Shown here piece by piece: positions 7,108-15,825 of a stretch of DNA of 64,000 bases. Origin of the DNA: G965276765 sp965276765 (GTDB lineage: Bacteria > Actinomycetota > Acidimicrobiia > Acidimicrobiales > Palsa-688); assembly GCA_965276765.1 (NCBI GenBank), contig OZ255627.1, positions 3,906,001 to 3,970,000 on the forward strand, written 5' to 3'. Below the pieces are notes generated by a model. That model was not told the origin of the DNA. It saw nothing but the letters and a program-made list of their open reading frames with translations, and did no database searches. Each line of letters opens with the position of its first letter. The first letter of the stretch is position 1. Position numbers and translations under genes: made by a program.

Positions 7108-8817
7108 ATGCAACCCACCGACGGCGACGAGCCGCGTCTCGCCGGCCGATACCGCCTCAGGTCCCTCCTTGGGCGGGGTGGGATGGCGGAGGTCTACGAC
7201 GGCTTCGACGAGCGGCTCGATCGGCCCGTCGCGATCAAGGTGCTCCGCCAGGACCTGGGCGACGACCCCGGCAGGGAAGCCCGCTTCAGTCGAGAGGCTC
7301 GCTCGGCGGCCCGCCTGAGCCACCCGGCGGTCGTCGCCGTGTTCGACTCCGGGATCCACCAGGGCCGGCCGTTCCTCGTAATGGAGCGCCTGCCGGGCGA
7401 GACCCTCGCCGACCGGATGCGCGCCGGACCCATCGACCAGCTGTGGCTCGCGTCGGTCGCCGACGACGTCCTCGCCGCGCTGGGCGCGGCCCACAAGCTC
7501 GGCGTGGTCCACCGCGACATCAAGCCGGCCAACATCCTCCTCACCGAGGAGGGGCGAGCCAAGATCGCCGACTTTGGGATCGCCAAGAGCTACCGGTCGG
7601 ATTGGTCGCCAGAACACACCGGTGACCTCACCGCCACGGGGCTCGTGGTCGGCACGGTCGCCTATCTCTCGCCCGAGCAGATCCAAGGCGGACCCGCGTC
7701 CCCCCGATCCGACATCTACGGACTCGGTGTCGTCCTCTACGAGGCGCTCACAGGAGAGAAGCCCTACCAGGGTCCCAACCCCGTCGCCGCCGCCCACGCC
7801 GCCATCGAGGGCAATCATCACGACCTGGCCTTCTTGCGCCCCGACGTCGATCCCGGCTTGGCCGCGGTGGTGAGCAAGGCGATGGCCCGCCAGCCCGAAG
7901 ACCGCTATCCGTCGGCGCCAGCCATGCGGGCCGCATTGGCGGCCACGGGACTCGTCGAATCGACGCCGACGACATCGCCGGCAGGGGCGACGGCGGTGCT
8001 GACGCAGGTGCCGCCCACGGTCGCCATGGAAGGCCCCCCGACCAACCCGGTACCCGTCACCGCGACGTCCGTGCTCGCGCCCGGCCCGCCGGCCGCCGAC
8101 GAAGTCGAAGAGACCAGCAGGCGCAGGGGACCGATCGTCGCCATCGTCGTGGTCGCCATCCTCCTTATCGCCGCCATCGCCGTCGCCGCCTTCCTCCTCT
8201 ACAGACACGACCACCCCGGCGCCAAGGCCGCTACCGGCCCGAAGACGACGACGACTGCACCCCCCAGCCGGGGTGCCTCGACCTCCCCGACGAGCCCGCC
8301 GACGACGTCGGCGCCCACGACTCCAACCACCCTGCCCAACCCTCTCATCGGGCAGCTCAACACCTACGCCACGACGCTCGAGTCGAGCGGGAATCCGGGG
8401 CCGCTCAAGACCGCCGCCGGTCTCAAGCAGGTCGCCGGCGCCATCTCCGCCTCCGGGAACGCCTCCCACGCGGCGACCCAGGTACTCCAAGAGGCCGCCG
8501 ACGAGTACTCCACCGGTTCGCTGACGACGTACCAGTACAACCGGGTCTACAGCCTGCTCCACAGGGCCGGCGCAAGTCAGCCGACGGTCCCGACGACCAC
8601 GACCACCGCGGCGCCGACCACCACGACGACGGTCCCGCCGACCACGACGACGTCGACACCGGTGGCCACCTCGGCCGCCTCCAAGCCGGGGCGGGGCAAC
8701 GGGGCAGGCAACGGGAACGGGAGCGGCAAGGGGAACGGGAGCGGCAAGGGGAACGGCGGCGGCAACGGTCACGGACCCGCGACGAAGACCACGGCGGCGC
8801 CGGGCTCCGGTGACTGA
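7108..8817 (+). CDS. Membrane-anchored Ser/Thr protein kinase (PknB-type)
   Basis: A 569-residue eukaryotic-type kinase. Visible residues are the glycine loop GRGGMAEVY (from Gly22), Lys44 in VAIKVL, catalytic Asp137 in HRDIKPAN, Asp155 in DFGIAK, and a SPEQ activation-segment motif. One transmembrane helix spans about residues 341-365. The outside part has a Thr/Pro/Ser linker, a helical region of about 80 residues (roughly 410-490), another Thr/Pro stretch, and a Gly-Asn-Lys-Ser tail encoded by an 18-bp repeat. There are no PASTA repeats, so it differs from PknB proper in its sensor. It should phosphorylate cytoplasmic targets in response to an outside cue. The next gene's GTG lies inside its last codons (8-base overlap). 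Confidence 0.92.
   Translation: MQPTDGDEPRLAGRYRLRSLLGRGGMAEVYDGFDERLDRPVAIKVLRQDLGDDPGREARFSREARSAARLSHPAVVAVFDSGIHQGRPFLVMERLPGETLADRMRAGPIDQLWLASVADDVLAALGAAHKLGVVHRDIKPANILLTEEGRAKIADFGIAKSYRSDWSPEHTGDLTATGLVVGTVAYLSPEQIQGGPASPRSDIYGLGVVLYEALTGEKPYQGPNPVAAAHAAIEGNHHDLAFLRPDVDPGLAAVVSKAMARQPEDRYPSAPAMRAALAATGLVESTPTTSPAGATAVLTQVPPTVAMEGPPTNPVPVTATSVLAPGPPAADEVEETSRRRGPIVAIVVVAILLIAAIAVAAFLLYRHDHPGAKAATGPKTTTTAPPSRGASTSPTSPPTTSAPTTPTTLPNPLIGQLNTYATTLESSGNPGPLKTAAGLKQVAGAISASGNASHAATQVLQEAADEYSTGSLTTYQYNRVYSLLHRAGASQPTVPTTTTTAAPTTTTTVPPTTTTSTPVATSAASKPGRGNGAGNGNGSGKGNGSGKGNGGGNGHGPATKTTAAPGSGD
8713..8766 (+). repeat. 18-bp tandem repeat inside the kinase gene
   Basis: The unit GGGAACGGGAGCGGCAAG occurs twice exactly (8713-8730 and 8731-8748), followed by a third diverged copy (8749-8766). 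Because 18 is divisible by 3, copy changes would add or remove six residues (GNGSGK) of the extracellular tail without shifting the frame. Confidence 0.8.
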
Positions 8818-9856
8818 CCGAGCAGGGAGCGCCCCGGACCCGGCCGCCGCGCTCGAGCGCGTGGCCTTTCTCCTCGAGCAGTCGCGCGCTCCGACCTACC
8901 GGGTCAGGGCGTTCAGGACCGCCGCCGACGTCGTGAGGACCGCTGGCGACGAGCGCATCGCCGCCCTCGCCGCCGCCGGCCGGCTGACGGACCTTCGTGG
9001 TATCGGCAAGACCACCGCCGCAGTGATCACCGAGACCATCGTCGGCGGCGAAGGGTCGACCTATCTCGCCGACCTGGAGCGTACGGCGAGCGAGCTGCCA
9101 CCGGAGGATCCGGAGGTCGTCGCCCTCGTTGGACGTCTCCGCGGCGACGCCCACTCCCACACGGACTGGTCCGACGGGGGCAGTCCCCTCGAAGTGATGG
9201 TCGCCGCCGCCATCGAGCTCGATCACGAGTGGCTGGCCGTCACCGACCACTCGCCCCGGCTCACGGTGGCCCACGGGCTCAGCCCCGAGCGCCTGCGGGC
9301 CCAGCTGGCCGCCATCGCCGAGATCAACCTGGCGGTGGCGCCCTTTCGGGTCCTGACGGGTATCGAGGTGGACATCCTCGACGACGGGAGCCTCGACCAA
9401 GACGCCGAGCTGCTCGCCGGACTCGACGTCGTTGTCGCGTCGGTGCACTCCAAGCTGCGCATGGAGGCGCCGGCCATGACCGAGCGGATGGTGAACGCCG
9501 TGCGCAACCCCCTCGTCGACATCCTCGGGCATTGCACCGGCCGCATCGTCGTGGGCAAGGGACGACCGCCATCGACCTTCGACCAGGCCGCCGTGTTCGC
9601 CGCCTGCGAGCAGACCGGGACCGCTGTGGAGATCAACTCGAGACCCGAGCGCCTCGACCCTCCCGACGAGCTCCTCGCCTCCGCCGTCGCGACCGGGTGC
9701 CTGCTCAGCATCGACACCGACGCCCACGCCCCCGGGCAGCTGTCGTGGCAAGCCAACGGGGCGCGCAAGGCGGTGGCGGCCGGCATCGAACCGGAGCGCA
9801 TCCTGACCGCATGGGGCGCCGACGCCCTGGTCGACTGGACCCACCGGCACTCGTAA
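8810..9856 (+). CDS. PHP-domain phosphoesterase with N-terminal helix-hairpin-helix region
   Basis: A 348-residue protein. Residues 1-100 look like the helix-hairpin-helix region of family X DNA polymerases (RAFRTAADVVR, LRGIGKTTAAVI). The rest is a PHP domain: DAHSHTDWSDGG with His115 and His117 as metal ligands, TDHSP, GIEVDIL, and the last ligands in DTDAHAP. The polymerase domain itself is absent, so this is a PolX-like HhH-PHP arrangement and should be a metal-dependent phosphoesterase, perhaps acting on DNA ends or nucleotides. The GTG start overlaps the kinase gene, so the two are likely translated together. Confidence 0.82.
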   Translation: MTDRAGSAPDPAAALERVAFLLEQSRAPTYRVRAFRTAADVVRTAGDERIAALAAAGRLTDLRGIGKTTAAVITETIVGGEGSTYLADLERTASELPPEDPEVVALVGRLRGDAHSHTDWSDGGSPLEVMVAAAIELDHEWLAVTDHSPRLTVAHGLSPERLRAQLAAIAEINLAVAPFRVLTGIEVDILDDGSLDQDAELLAGLDVVVASVHSKLRMEAPAMTERMVNAVRNPLVDILGHCTGRIVVGKGRPPSTFDQAAVFAACEQTGTAVEINSRPERLDPPDELLASAVATGCLLSIDTDAHAPGQLSWQANGARKAVAAGIEPERILTAWGADALVDWTHRHS

Positions 9857-9895
9857 CCCCTCGCTCCTTCAGCCGCCTGGCGGAGGCCGAGACCA

Positions 9896-10401
9896 TCACG
9901 TCTCGTTGTCGGCCCGCAACGCCCATCGCTCGTGGTCCCGCCAGTCCCCGTCCACGATCAGGTAGGCCGGGGAGAACCCCTCCTTCTCGAACCCGAGCCG
10001 TTGCACCAGAGCGATCGACTTGCGGTTCGCCGGCTGAATGTTGGCCTCCACCCGGTGAAGGCCCACCTGGTCGAACACAGAGGCGATGACGGCTCGCAGG
10101 CCCTGCACCATCAGACCGCTCCCGGCGTGTGAGGCGAAGGCGGCGTAGCCGAGGTACCCGGACTGGAAGGCGCGACGGACAATGTTGTTGACGCTGACGA
10201 AGCCGACGAGGCCGGCGCACGAGGAGTGCCGGATCAGGTACGTGAGCTGGTCGTCGCGTTCGGAGTGTGCGAGGTAGGCGGCGAACCGCTCCGGACCGTC
10301 GGGCGGGTCGATCCACGGATGATGCAGGGCCGGCTCGCCTTGACGGCGGCGATGAACTCATCGGCGTCGGTGGCCGACAGTATCGAAATGGCCACGTCCA
10401 T
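9896..10401 (-). pseudogene. GNAT (RimJ/RimL-type) acetyltransferase broken by one frameshift
   Basis: The ATG at 10401 opens MDVAISILSATDADEFIAAV, a normal GNAT start, and stays in that frame to about KASRP near 10330. The family-like sequence then continues only in another frame: LHHPWIDPP, then FVSVNNIVRRAF, YLGYAAFASHAGSGLM, and finally GLHRVEANIQPANRKSIALV and RLGFEKEGFSPAYL, ending at 9896. One extra base in the GGG run at 10328-10330 (CCC on the coding strand) would join the halves into about 168 residues, the usual size for this family. So it is either a recent pseudogene or a sequencing error in a G run. The family acetylates amino groups of proteins or small molecules. Confidence 0.8.
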
Positions 10402-10457
10402 CTATCCAGTCTGCACCAGGCGGTCCAATCACCACGAACCGTCAGGGCCGTCGTGGC

Positions 10458-10463
10458 CATACT
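10458..10463 (+). promoter_or_regulatory. -10 box (CATACT) predicting a leaderless mRNA
   Basis: CATACT ends 6 bases before the GTG at 10470 and matches nAnnnT. It lies in the 68-base gap between the divergent GNAT gene and the methyltransferase gene. Confidence 0.4.
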
Positions 10464-10469
10464 GAACTG

Positions 10470-11282
10470 GTGGCAGATCAGCGTTGGGACGAATGGATAG
10501 AAGCCAACCGGGCATGGTGGGACGAGCGGGTGCCCATCCACATGGCGTCGGAGTTTTACTCCGTCGACGCCTTTCGAGCCGGCCGCTCGACGCTCGAGCC
10601 CTTCGAGGTCGAAGAGGTCGGCGACGTGGGCGGGAAGTCGCTCGTCCATCTCCAGTGCCACTTCGGGCTCGACACCCTCTCGTGGGCCCGTCGGGGCGCG
10701 CGAGTCACCGGACTGGACTTTTCCGGAGCGGCCGTCGACGCGGCGCGCCTGCTGGCGACGTCGATCGGGCAAGACGCCACCTTCGTCGCCGGCAACGTCT
10801 ACGACGCCCCCAGCCTGATCGACGAGCGCTTCGACCTCGTCTACACCGGCAAGGGGGCGCTGGCCTGGCTGCCCGATCTTGATGCCTGGGCCGATGTCGT
10901 CGTGGCGCTGCTGCGCCCCGGCGGCACCCTGTACCTCTCCGAGTTCCATCCCTTGACCGACATATTCGCCTACGAAGACCGAAGCGTCGCCCACGACTAC
11001 TTCCACCACGCCGACCCCATCGTCGACGATGGGCCCGGTACCTACGCCGACCTGACCGCCCCGACCACGCACAACCGCACCGGCGAGTGGGCCCACCCCA
11101 TCGGCGCCGTGGTGACGGCGCTCGCCTCCCGGCGCCTCCGGGTGGAGTTCCTCCACGAGTTCGGCTTCACGCTGTTTCCTCGGTGGCCGGACCTGGAGCG
11201 CGACGAGCACGGCGTGTATCGCCTCCCCGATGACGTTCCCGAGCTTCCTCTCCTCTATTCGCTGCGTGCGACCCTGGAGTGA
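10470..11282 (+). CDS. Class I SAM-dependent methyltransferase
   Basis: A 270-residue methyltransferase. Motif I reads VHLQCHFGLDTLSWARRG (near residue 58), followed by the acidic strand VTGLDFS and a later LLRPGGTLYLSEFHP typical of motif III. The N-terminus (WDEWIEANRAWWDERVPIHM) is common in a group of actinobacterial methyltransferases of unknown substrate. It begins with GTG 10470 and ends 81 bases before the DUF1905 start. Confidence 0.85.
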   Translation: MADQRWDEWIEANRAWWDERVPIHMASEFYSVDAFRAGRSTLEPFEVEEVGDVGGKSLVHLQCHFGLDTLSWARRGARVTGLDFSGAAVDAARLLATSIGQDATFVAGNVYDAPSLIDERFDLVYTGKGALAWLPDLDAWADVVVALLRPGGTLYLSEFHPLTDIFAYEDRSVAHDYFHHADPIVDDGPGTYADLTAPTTHNRTGEWAHPIGAVVTALASRRLRVEFLHEFGFTLFPRWPDLERDEHGVYRLPDDVPELPLLYSLRATLE

Positions 11283-11362
11283 GCCGGGCTGACGAGGCGG
11301 TGGCTCGGGGACGCCGGGCGGCCCGGCGGACGGCCGAATGCCGAGGTGGCAGACTCGTCCGC

Positions 11363-11815
11363 GTGAGGTTCCGCACGACGGTCGAGCTGGGAGGAAAAAC
11401 CGCCACCGGGCTGCAGATCCCCGACGAGGTCGTCGCCTCCCTCGCCGCCGGCAAGCGCCCCGCCGTCCGGATCACGATCGGCGGGCACACCTACCGGACG
11501 ACGGTGGCGTCGATGGGGGGCCGCTTCCTCGTCCCGCTCAGCGCTGACAACCGGGCCGCGGCGGGCGTGGCCGCCGGCGACGAGATCGACGTGGACATCG
11601 AGGCCGACGCCGAGCCGCGAGAGGTCGTCGTCCCCGGAGACCTCGCCGAGGCCCTCGAGAAGGACGGGGCGGCGAGGGCGTTCTTCGCCACCCTTGCCTA
11701 CACGCATCGCAAGGAGTGGGTGCGTTGGATCGAGGAGGCCAAGAAAGTCGAGACCCGCTCCGCTCGGGTGACCAAGGCGGTGGTGTCCCTGGGCGCGGGG
11801 AAGCGCACGCACTGA
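11363..11815 (+). CDS. DUF1905/YdeI-like protein
   Basis: About 150 residues. The N-terminal half matches DUF1905 (RFRTTVELGGKTATGLQIP, then GGRFLVPLSADNRAA and VAAGDEIDVDI). The C-terminal half has the short YdeI/OmdA-like helix pair (LEKDGAARAFFATLAYTHRK, then EWVRWIEEAKKVETR). YdeI-type proteins are linked to tolerance of antimicrobial peptides in some bacteria, but the biochemistry is unknown. GTG 11363 was chosen because family members start right at this strand; an in-frame ATG-type start further up (11279) would add a basic extension unlike the family. It is convergent with the acyl-CoA synthetase. Confidence 0.75.
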   Translation: MRFRTTVELGGKTATGLQIPDEVVASLAAGKRPAVRITIGGHTYRTTVASMGGRFLVPLSADNRAAAGVAAGDEIDVDIEADAEPREVVVPGDLAEALEKDGAARAFFATLAYTHRKEWVRWIEEAKKVETRSARVTKAVVSLGAGKRTH

Positions 11816-11819
11816 GCCG

Positions 11820-13370
11820 TCAGATCCGGGTGGTGTGCCCCTCCCAGTAGCGGTCCTTGAGGAGCCGCTTATACAGCTTGCCGGTGGCGTGACGGGGTAG
11901 CTCGGGGTCGAAGTCGACGCTGCGGGGGGACTTGAAGTGGGCCAGGTTGGCCCGGCAGTACTCGAGCAGCTCGGCTTCGAGACCGGGGCCGGCGTCGGCC
12001 CAGTCGACCGGCTCGACGACGGCCTTGACCTCCTCGCCCATGTCCTCGCTCGGGACGCCGAAGACGGCCACGTCGGCGACCTTGGGGTGGAGGGTGAGGA
12101 CGTTCTCGGCTTCCTGCGGGTAGATGTTGACGCCGCCGGAGATGATCATGTTGGCTCTGCGGTCGGTCAGGTAGAGAAAGCCCTCGTCGTCGACGTAGCC
12201 GACGTCGCCGAGGGTGCCCCACCCCTGCGGGCTGTGGGCCGCCGCCGTCTTGGCCGCGTCACGGTGGTAGGCGAAGTCCTCGCCACCACCGAAGTACACG
12301 GTGCCCTGCTCGCCGGCGGGTACCTCGGTCCCGGCGTCGTCGAGGATGTGGACCTCGCCGGTGATGGCGCGGCCGACGGTGCCGGGGTGGGCCAGCCAGT
12401 CGGGCGAACTGCACAGCACCAATCCGTTGCCTTCCGTACCGGCGTAGTACTCCCAGAGGATCGGGCCCCACCATTCGATGATCTGCGACTTGACCGCGAC
12501 CGGGCAGGGGGCGGCGGCGTGGATCACGGTTTGCAGCGACGAGACATCGGCGTCCTCCCTGAGGGCAACCGGGAGCTTGAGCATCCGTACGAACATCGTC
12601 GGCACGACCTGCGTGTGGGTCACGGAATGCTGTGCGACAAGCTGCAGGTAGACCGAGGCGTCGAAGCGCTCCATCACGATCACCGTCCCGCCGGTGCGGT
12701 GCACGGAGCGGGTGAAGCGGATGGGGGCGGCGTGATAGAGCGGGGCGGGGGAGAGGTAGACGGTCTGATCGGTGTAGCCGAAGGCGAGGACGCACAGGTT
12801 GGTCACGCCGTCGAGCTCCTCGATGGTGACGTCGTTGACCATGCGGGACACGCCCTTGGGCCGTCCCGTCGTCCCCGAGCTGTAGAGCATGTCGTCGCCG
12901 GCCCGCTCGGCGATCCACGGGTCGCTCGACTGGGCGGCCACGGCATCCTCCCAGCGCTCCCATCCCTGCGCCTCGCCACCGATGACATACCTGAACCTGA
13001 GGCGGGGCATGTCGGCGGTCTCGGCCCGGTCCAGCGCTTCGAGGGTGGCGGCCTGCGATGCGTCGACGATGGCGACGGCGGCGTCGCAGTTGTCGACGAT
13101 GTACGCCGATTCGTCGGCGCCGAGCCTGGTGCTCATGGCCGTGTAGATGAGCCCGGCGCGGTGCGCTCCCCACAGGACCTCGTAGAAGGCGGTCCCGTTG
13201 GGGAGCTGGAAGGCGATGTGGTCGCCGGGCTCGAGGCCGAGGCCCGCGAACAGCCGCGACACCCGGTTGGCGGCCTCGTCGAGCTGGCGGTAGGTGAGGG
13301 TCTCACCGGTGCCGGCCATGATGACGGCCGGCTTGTCCGGTGTGGTGGCAGCAAACACCCCGGGATGCAT
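11820..13370 (-). CDS. Acyl-CoA synthetase (AMP-forming, FadD-like)
   Basis: A 516-residue member of the ANL superfamily, which activates a carboxylic acid to its CoA thioester through an acyl-adenylate. The phosphate loop is YSSGTTGRPKGVS; the A5 motif is YYAGTEGNG; the hinge region has YLTDRRANMIISGGVNIYPQ, and the terminal catalytic Lys is in HATGKLYKR. Substrate specificity is not readable, though the pattern fits the many actinobacterial FadD paralogues for lipid or steroid-derived acids. It stands alone rather than in a beta-oxidation operon. The stop lies 4 bases from the convergent DUF1905 stop. Confidence 0.88.
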   Translation of the reverse strand: MHPGVFAATTPDKPAVIMAGTGETLTYRQLDEAANRVSRLFAGLGLEPGDHIAFQLPNGTAFYEVLWGAHRAGLIYTAMSTRLGADESAYIVDNCDAAVAIVDASQAATLEALDRAETADMPRLRFRYVIGGEAQGWERWEDAVAAQSSDPWIAERAGDDMLYSSGTTGRPKGVSRMVNDVTIEELDGVTNLCVLAFGYTDQTVYLSPAPLYHAAPIRFTRSVHRTGGTVIVMERFDASVYLQLVAQHSVTHTQVVPTMFVRMLKLPVALREDADVSSLQTVIHAAAPCPVAVKSQIIEWWGPILWEYYAGTEGNGLVLCSSPDWLAHPGTVGRAITGEVHILDDAGTEVPAGEQGTVYFGGGEDFAYHRDAAKTAAAHSPQGWGTLGDVGYVDDEGFLYLTDRRANMIISGGVNIYPQEAENVLTLHPKVADVAVFGVPSEDMGEEVKAVVEPVDWADAGPGLEAELLEYCRANLAHFKSPRSVDFDPELPRHATGKLYKRLLKDRYWEGHTTRI

Positions 13371-13376
13371 CCCGCC

Positions 13377-13382
13377 AAGCTA
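13377..13382 (-). promoter_or_regulatory. -10 box (TAGCTT, minus strand) predicting a leaderless mRNA
   Basis: On the minus strand TAGCTT ends 6 bases before the acyl-CoA synthetase ATG at 13370. The box lies between that gene and the glycosylase stop at 13394, which suggests an independent promoter despite the 23-base gap. Confidence 0.45.
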
Positions 13383-13393
13383 TCGGCCCGTTC

Positions 13394-14386
13394 TCAGAAG
13401 CCCCGCCACGAGCGGATGGGCTGATGTGGCCCCCACTTGGGGGCGGTGATGCCGCCGGCGACGAGCAGGCGCAGCACCCGACCCCTGTGTCCGGCCCACG
13501 GCTCGAGCAATTGCAACATCAGCTGGTCGTCACCGCGGGGGATGCCCGCCAGTCCCCAGGCCACTTGATTGGGGAGGTGAAAGTCCCCGATGCTCACGGC
13601 GTCGGCGTCTCCGAGGGCAACGAGCCCGACTTCGGCTGCCGACCACGGCCCGATCCCGGGGACAGCCGTCAACCGGGCGAAGGCCTGGCGCGGCGCCATA
13701 TCGGCGGCCTCTTCGAGCCTCGACGCCGCGGTTCCGACGCGTCGGATGGTGTCGGCCCGCTTGCGTTCGATGCCCAACGGGTGCATGGCCCATGCCGGCG
13801 TGGCCGCCAGCCGCTCGGGGTCGGGGGGGATGAGCAGGCCGGGCGCGGGGCCGGGCGCCGGCGAGCCCAGCGCTATGACCAGGTCCCGGTAGCTGCGCTT
13901 GGCCTCGATGCCGGTCACCTTCTGCTCGATGACGGTTGGGACGCACGCCTCGACCACGGCGCGGCTGCGCGGGATCCGCAAGCCTTGCCGGCGAAGGGCC
14001 AAGGCCGCGACCACGTCCCAACCCGGAGGGCTCGGCGCCGCCGGCCGGCGGGACACGAGGGCGTGGAAGCGTTCGGAATCGTCGCCAACGCCGAGCAGGT
14101 CGGGTAGGCCGTCGAGCAGCCAGTCGGCGCCAGGCCCCCACGCCCAGGCGGTCACCGCGCCCTGCGACGCGTCGACGACGACGGCCTCGGTGGCCGGGCC
14201 TTGCGGTGTCCTGGTGGCCCGCCACATCGTCCGGCCATCGATCCGCACACACGGGTCGCTTCGCCCGTGGCGCAGCGGGGCGAGGGACAGGCGCAGGTTC
14301 CACGGCCGTTCCAACCTGATCTCCCTGCGAGCCACGCCGCGGTCGGCAACGGGAGGCGGTACCACGGTTGGCGATGCTAGGGCCAT
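13394..14386 (-). CDS. DNA-3-methyladenine glycosylase II-like (HhH-GPD) protein
   Basis: About 330 residues. The C-terminal half has the helix-hairpin-helix and catalytic region of AlkA-type glycosylases: LTAVPGIGPWSAAEV followed by DADAVSIGDFHLPN, where the Asp of GDFHL is the likely catalytic residue. The N-terminal 120 residues contain the ATRTPQGPATEAVV strands seen in the AlkA N-terminal fold. It should excise alkylated purines in base excision repair. ATG 14386 was chosen as the first start that keeps the family length; the frame stays open for another 760 bases upstream, against tyrS, without family resemblance. Confidence 0.85.
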   Translation of the reverse strand: MALASPTVVPPPVADRGVARREIRLERPWNLRLSLAPLRHGRSDPCVRIDGRTMWRATRTPQGPATEAVVVDASQGAVTAWAWGPGADWLLDGLPDLLGVGDDSERFHALVSRRPAAPSPPGWDVVAALALRRQGLRIPRSRAVVEACVPTVIEQKVTGIEAKRSYRDLVIALGSPAPGPAPGLLIPPDPERLAATPAWAMHPLGIERKRADTIRRVGTAASRLEEAADMAPRQAFARLTAVPGIGPWSAAEVGLVALGDADAVSIGDFHLPNQVAWGLAGIPRGDDQLMLQLLEPWAGHRGRVLRLLVAGGITAPKWGPHQPIRSWRGF

Positions 14387-14491
14387 TGGGGCACCGGTCC
14401 GGCCATCCGATAGGGGCCCCGGGTACCGGTCGTCGTCGGCGTGCGAGGCAATTCCCCCGAAGCTTCGCCGGGCGCATGGCAGTCTTGTGTC

Positions 14492-15778
14492 ATGTCCGGA
14501 TTGTTCGACGAGCTCACCTGGCGCGGTCTCGTGCACCAGGTCACCGATGACGCCCTGGCTGCGCGCCTCGACGCCGAGCGGATCACCGCCTATATCGGCT
14601 TCGACCCGAGCGCCGACAGCTTGCACGTCGGGCACCTGCAGCAGATCTGCACCCTTCGCCGCCTGCAGGACGCCGGGCATCGTCCCATCGCCCTTGTTGG
14701 CGGCGGCACCGGCATGATCGGCGACCCGAGCGGCAAGTCCGACGAGCGGGTCCTCCTCAGCGCCGAGACCCTCGCCGCCAACCGGGAGGGAATCGGGGCG
14801 CAGCTCGAGCGCTTCCTCGACTTCTCCGACGGGGGTTCGCAGGGCAACGGCGCCGTGCTCGCCGACAATGTCGAGTGGCTCGGCCCCATGGGGCTGCTCG
14901 AGTTTCTCCGTGACGTGGCCAAGAGCTTCAGCGTCAACGAGATGATCCGCAAGGACTCCGTCCGGGCCCGCCTCGACGGTCGGGAGCAGGGGCTCAGCTT
15001 CACCGAGTTCAGCTACATGCTGTTGCAGTCGTGGGACTTCGTGCAGCTCTTCGACCGCTACGACTGCACGCTGCAACTCGGCGGCTCGGACCAGTGGGGC
15101 AACATCACCGAGGGGGTCGACCTCGTGCGCCGGTTGCGATCGACCCACGCCTTCGGCCTCACGTCACCGCTGATCACCAAGGCGGATGGTACGAAGTTTG
15201 GCAAGACCGAGAGCGGGTCGGTGTGGCTCGACGCCGATCGGACGAGCCCGTACCAGTTCTTCCAGTTCTGGCTGGGCGCATCGGACGCCGACGTGGGCGG
15301 GTACCTGCGCCGGCTGACCTTCCTACCTCGAGCCGAGATCGACGAGCTCGACGCCGCCACCTCGGCTCGTCCGGAGCGGCGCCAGGCCCAGCGGGTGTTG
15401 GCTCGTGAGCTGACGACGCTCGTCCACGGGGCCGACGCCGCGGCCGGCGCCGAACGAGCCGGCGCCGTTCTCTTCACCGAGGACATCGCCGGCCTCGACG
15501 CCGGGAGCCTCGAAGTGGTGCTTGCCGACGCGCCGACATCGGTCGTTGCCGCCGGCGAGCTCGAGGCGGGAGTCCCCATCGTCCAGGCCCTCATCTCCTC
15601 CGGGCTGGCAGGGAGCCGGGGCGCAGCCCGGCGCGACCTGGCCTCCGGTTCGGTGTACGTCAACAACCGCAGGGAGGAGGCGGAGCGCGATCTCACGACC
15701 GCCGACGCCCTGCACGGACGCTGGGTCCTGCTTCGACGGGGCCGGCGAAACCAACACGTGTTGATCGTGGAGGGGTGA
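14492..15778 (+). CDS. tyrS: Tyrosyl-tRNA synthetase
   Basis: A 428-residue class Ic synthetase that charges tRNA-Tyr. The HIGH motif is HVGH at 45-48, the tyrosine site includes YMLLQSWDFVQLF and QLGGSDQWGNI, and the KMSKS counterpart is KFGKT beginning at Lys235. An S4-type RNA-binding domain closes the protein (LISSGLAGSRGAARRDLASG, VYVNNRR). Length is normal. The start ATG has no clear ribosome binding site; a CAGTCT box 6 bases upstream fits the leaderless pattern. No T-box-like leader is visible. Confidence 0.96.
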   Translation: MSGLFDELTWRGLVHQVTDDALAARLDAERITAYIGFDPSADSLHVGHLQQICTLRRLQDAGHRPIALVGGGTGMIGDPSGKSDERVLLSAETLAANREGIGAQLERFLDFSDGGSQGNGAVLADNVEWLGPMGLLEFLRDVAKSFSVNEMIRKDSVRARLDGREQGLSFTEFSYMLLQSWDFVQLFDRYDCTLQLGGSDQWGNITEGVDLVRRLRSTHAFGLTSPLITKADGTKFGKTESGSVWLDADRTSPYQFFQFWLGASDADVGGYLRRLTFLPRAEIDELDAATSARPERRQAQRVLARELTTLVHGADAAAGAERAGAVLFTEDIAGLDAGSLEVVLADAPTSVVAAGELEAGVPIVQALISSGLAGSRGAARRDLASGSVYVNNRREEAERDLTTADALHGRWVLLRRGRRNQHVLIVEG

Positions 15779-15825
15779 CCGGTCCGGGCCGCCCTGCGGG
15801 CCTTGCCGGTGGGGGAGCACGCCGC

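Noticed and set aside
6997..8772. Upstream extension of the mobA frame (about 590 codons) opposite the kinase
   Set aside because: The extension is Arg/Gly-rich without domain features, whereas the kinase on the other strand is unmistakable. MobA homology begins at the GTG chosen near 7000.
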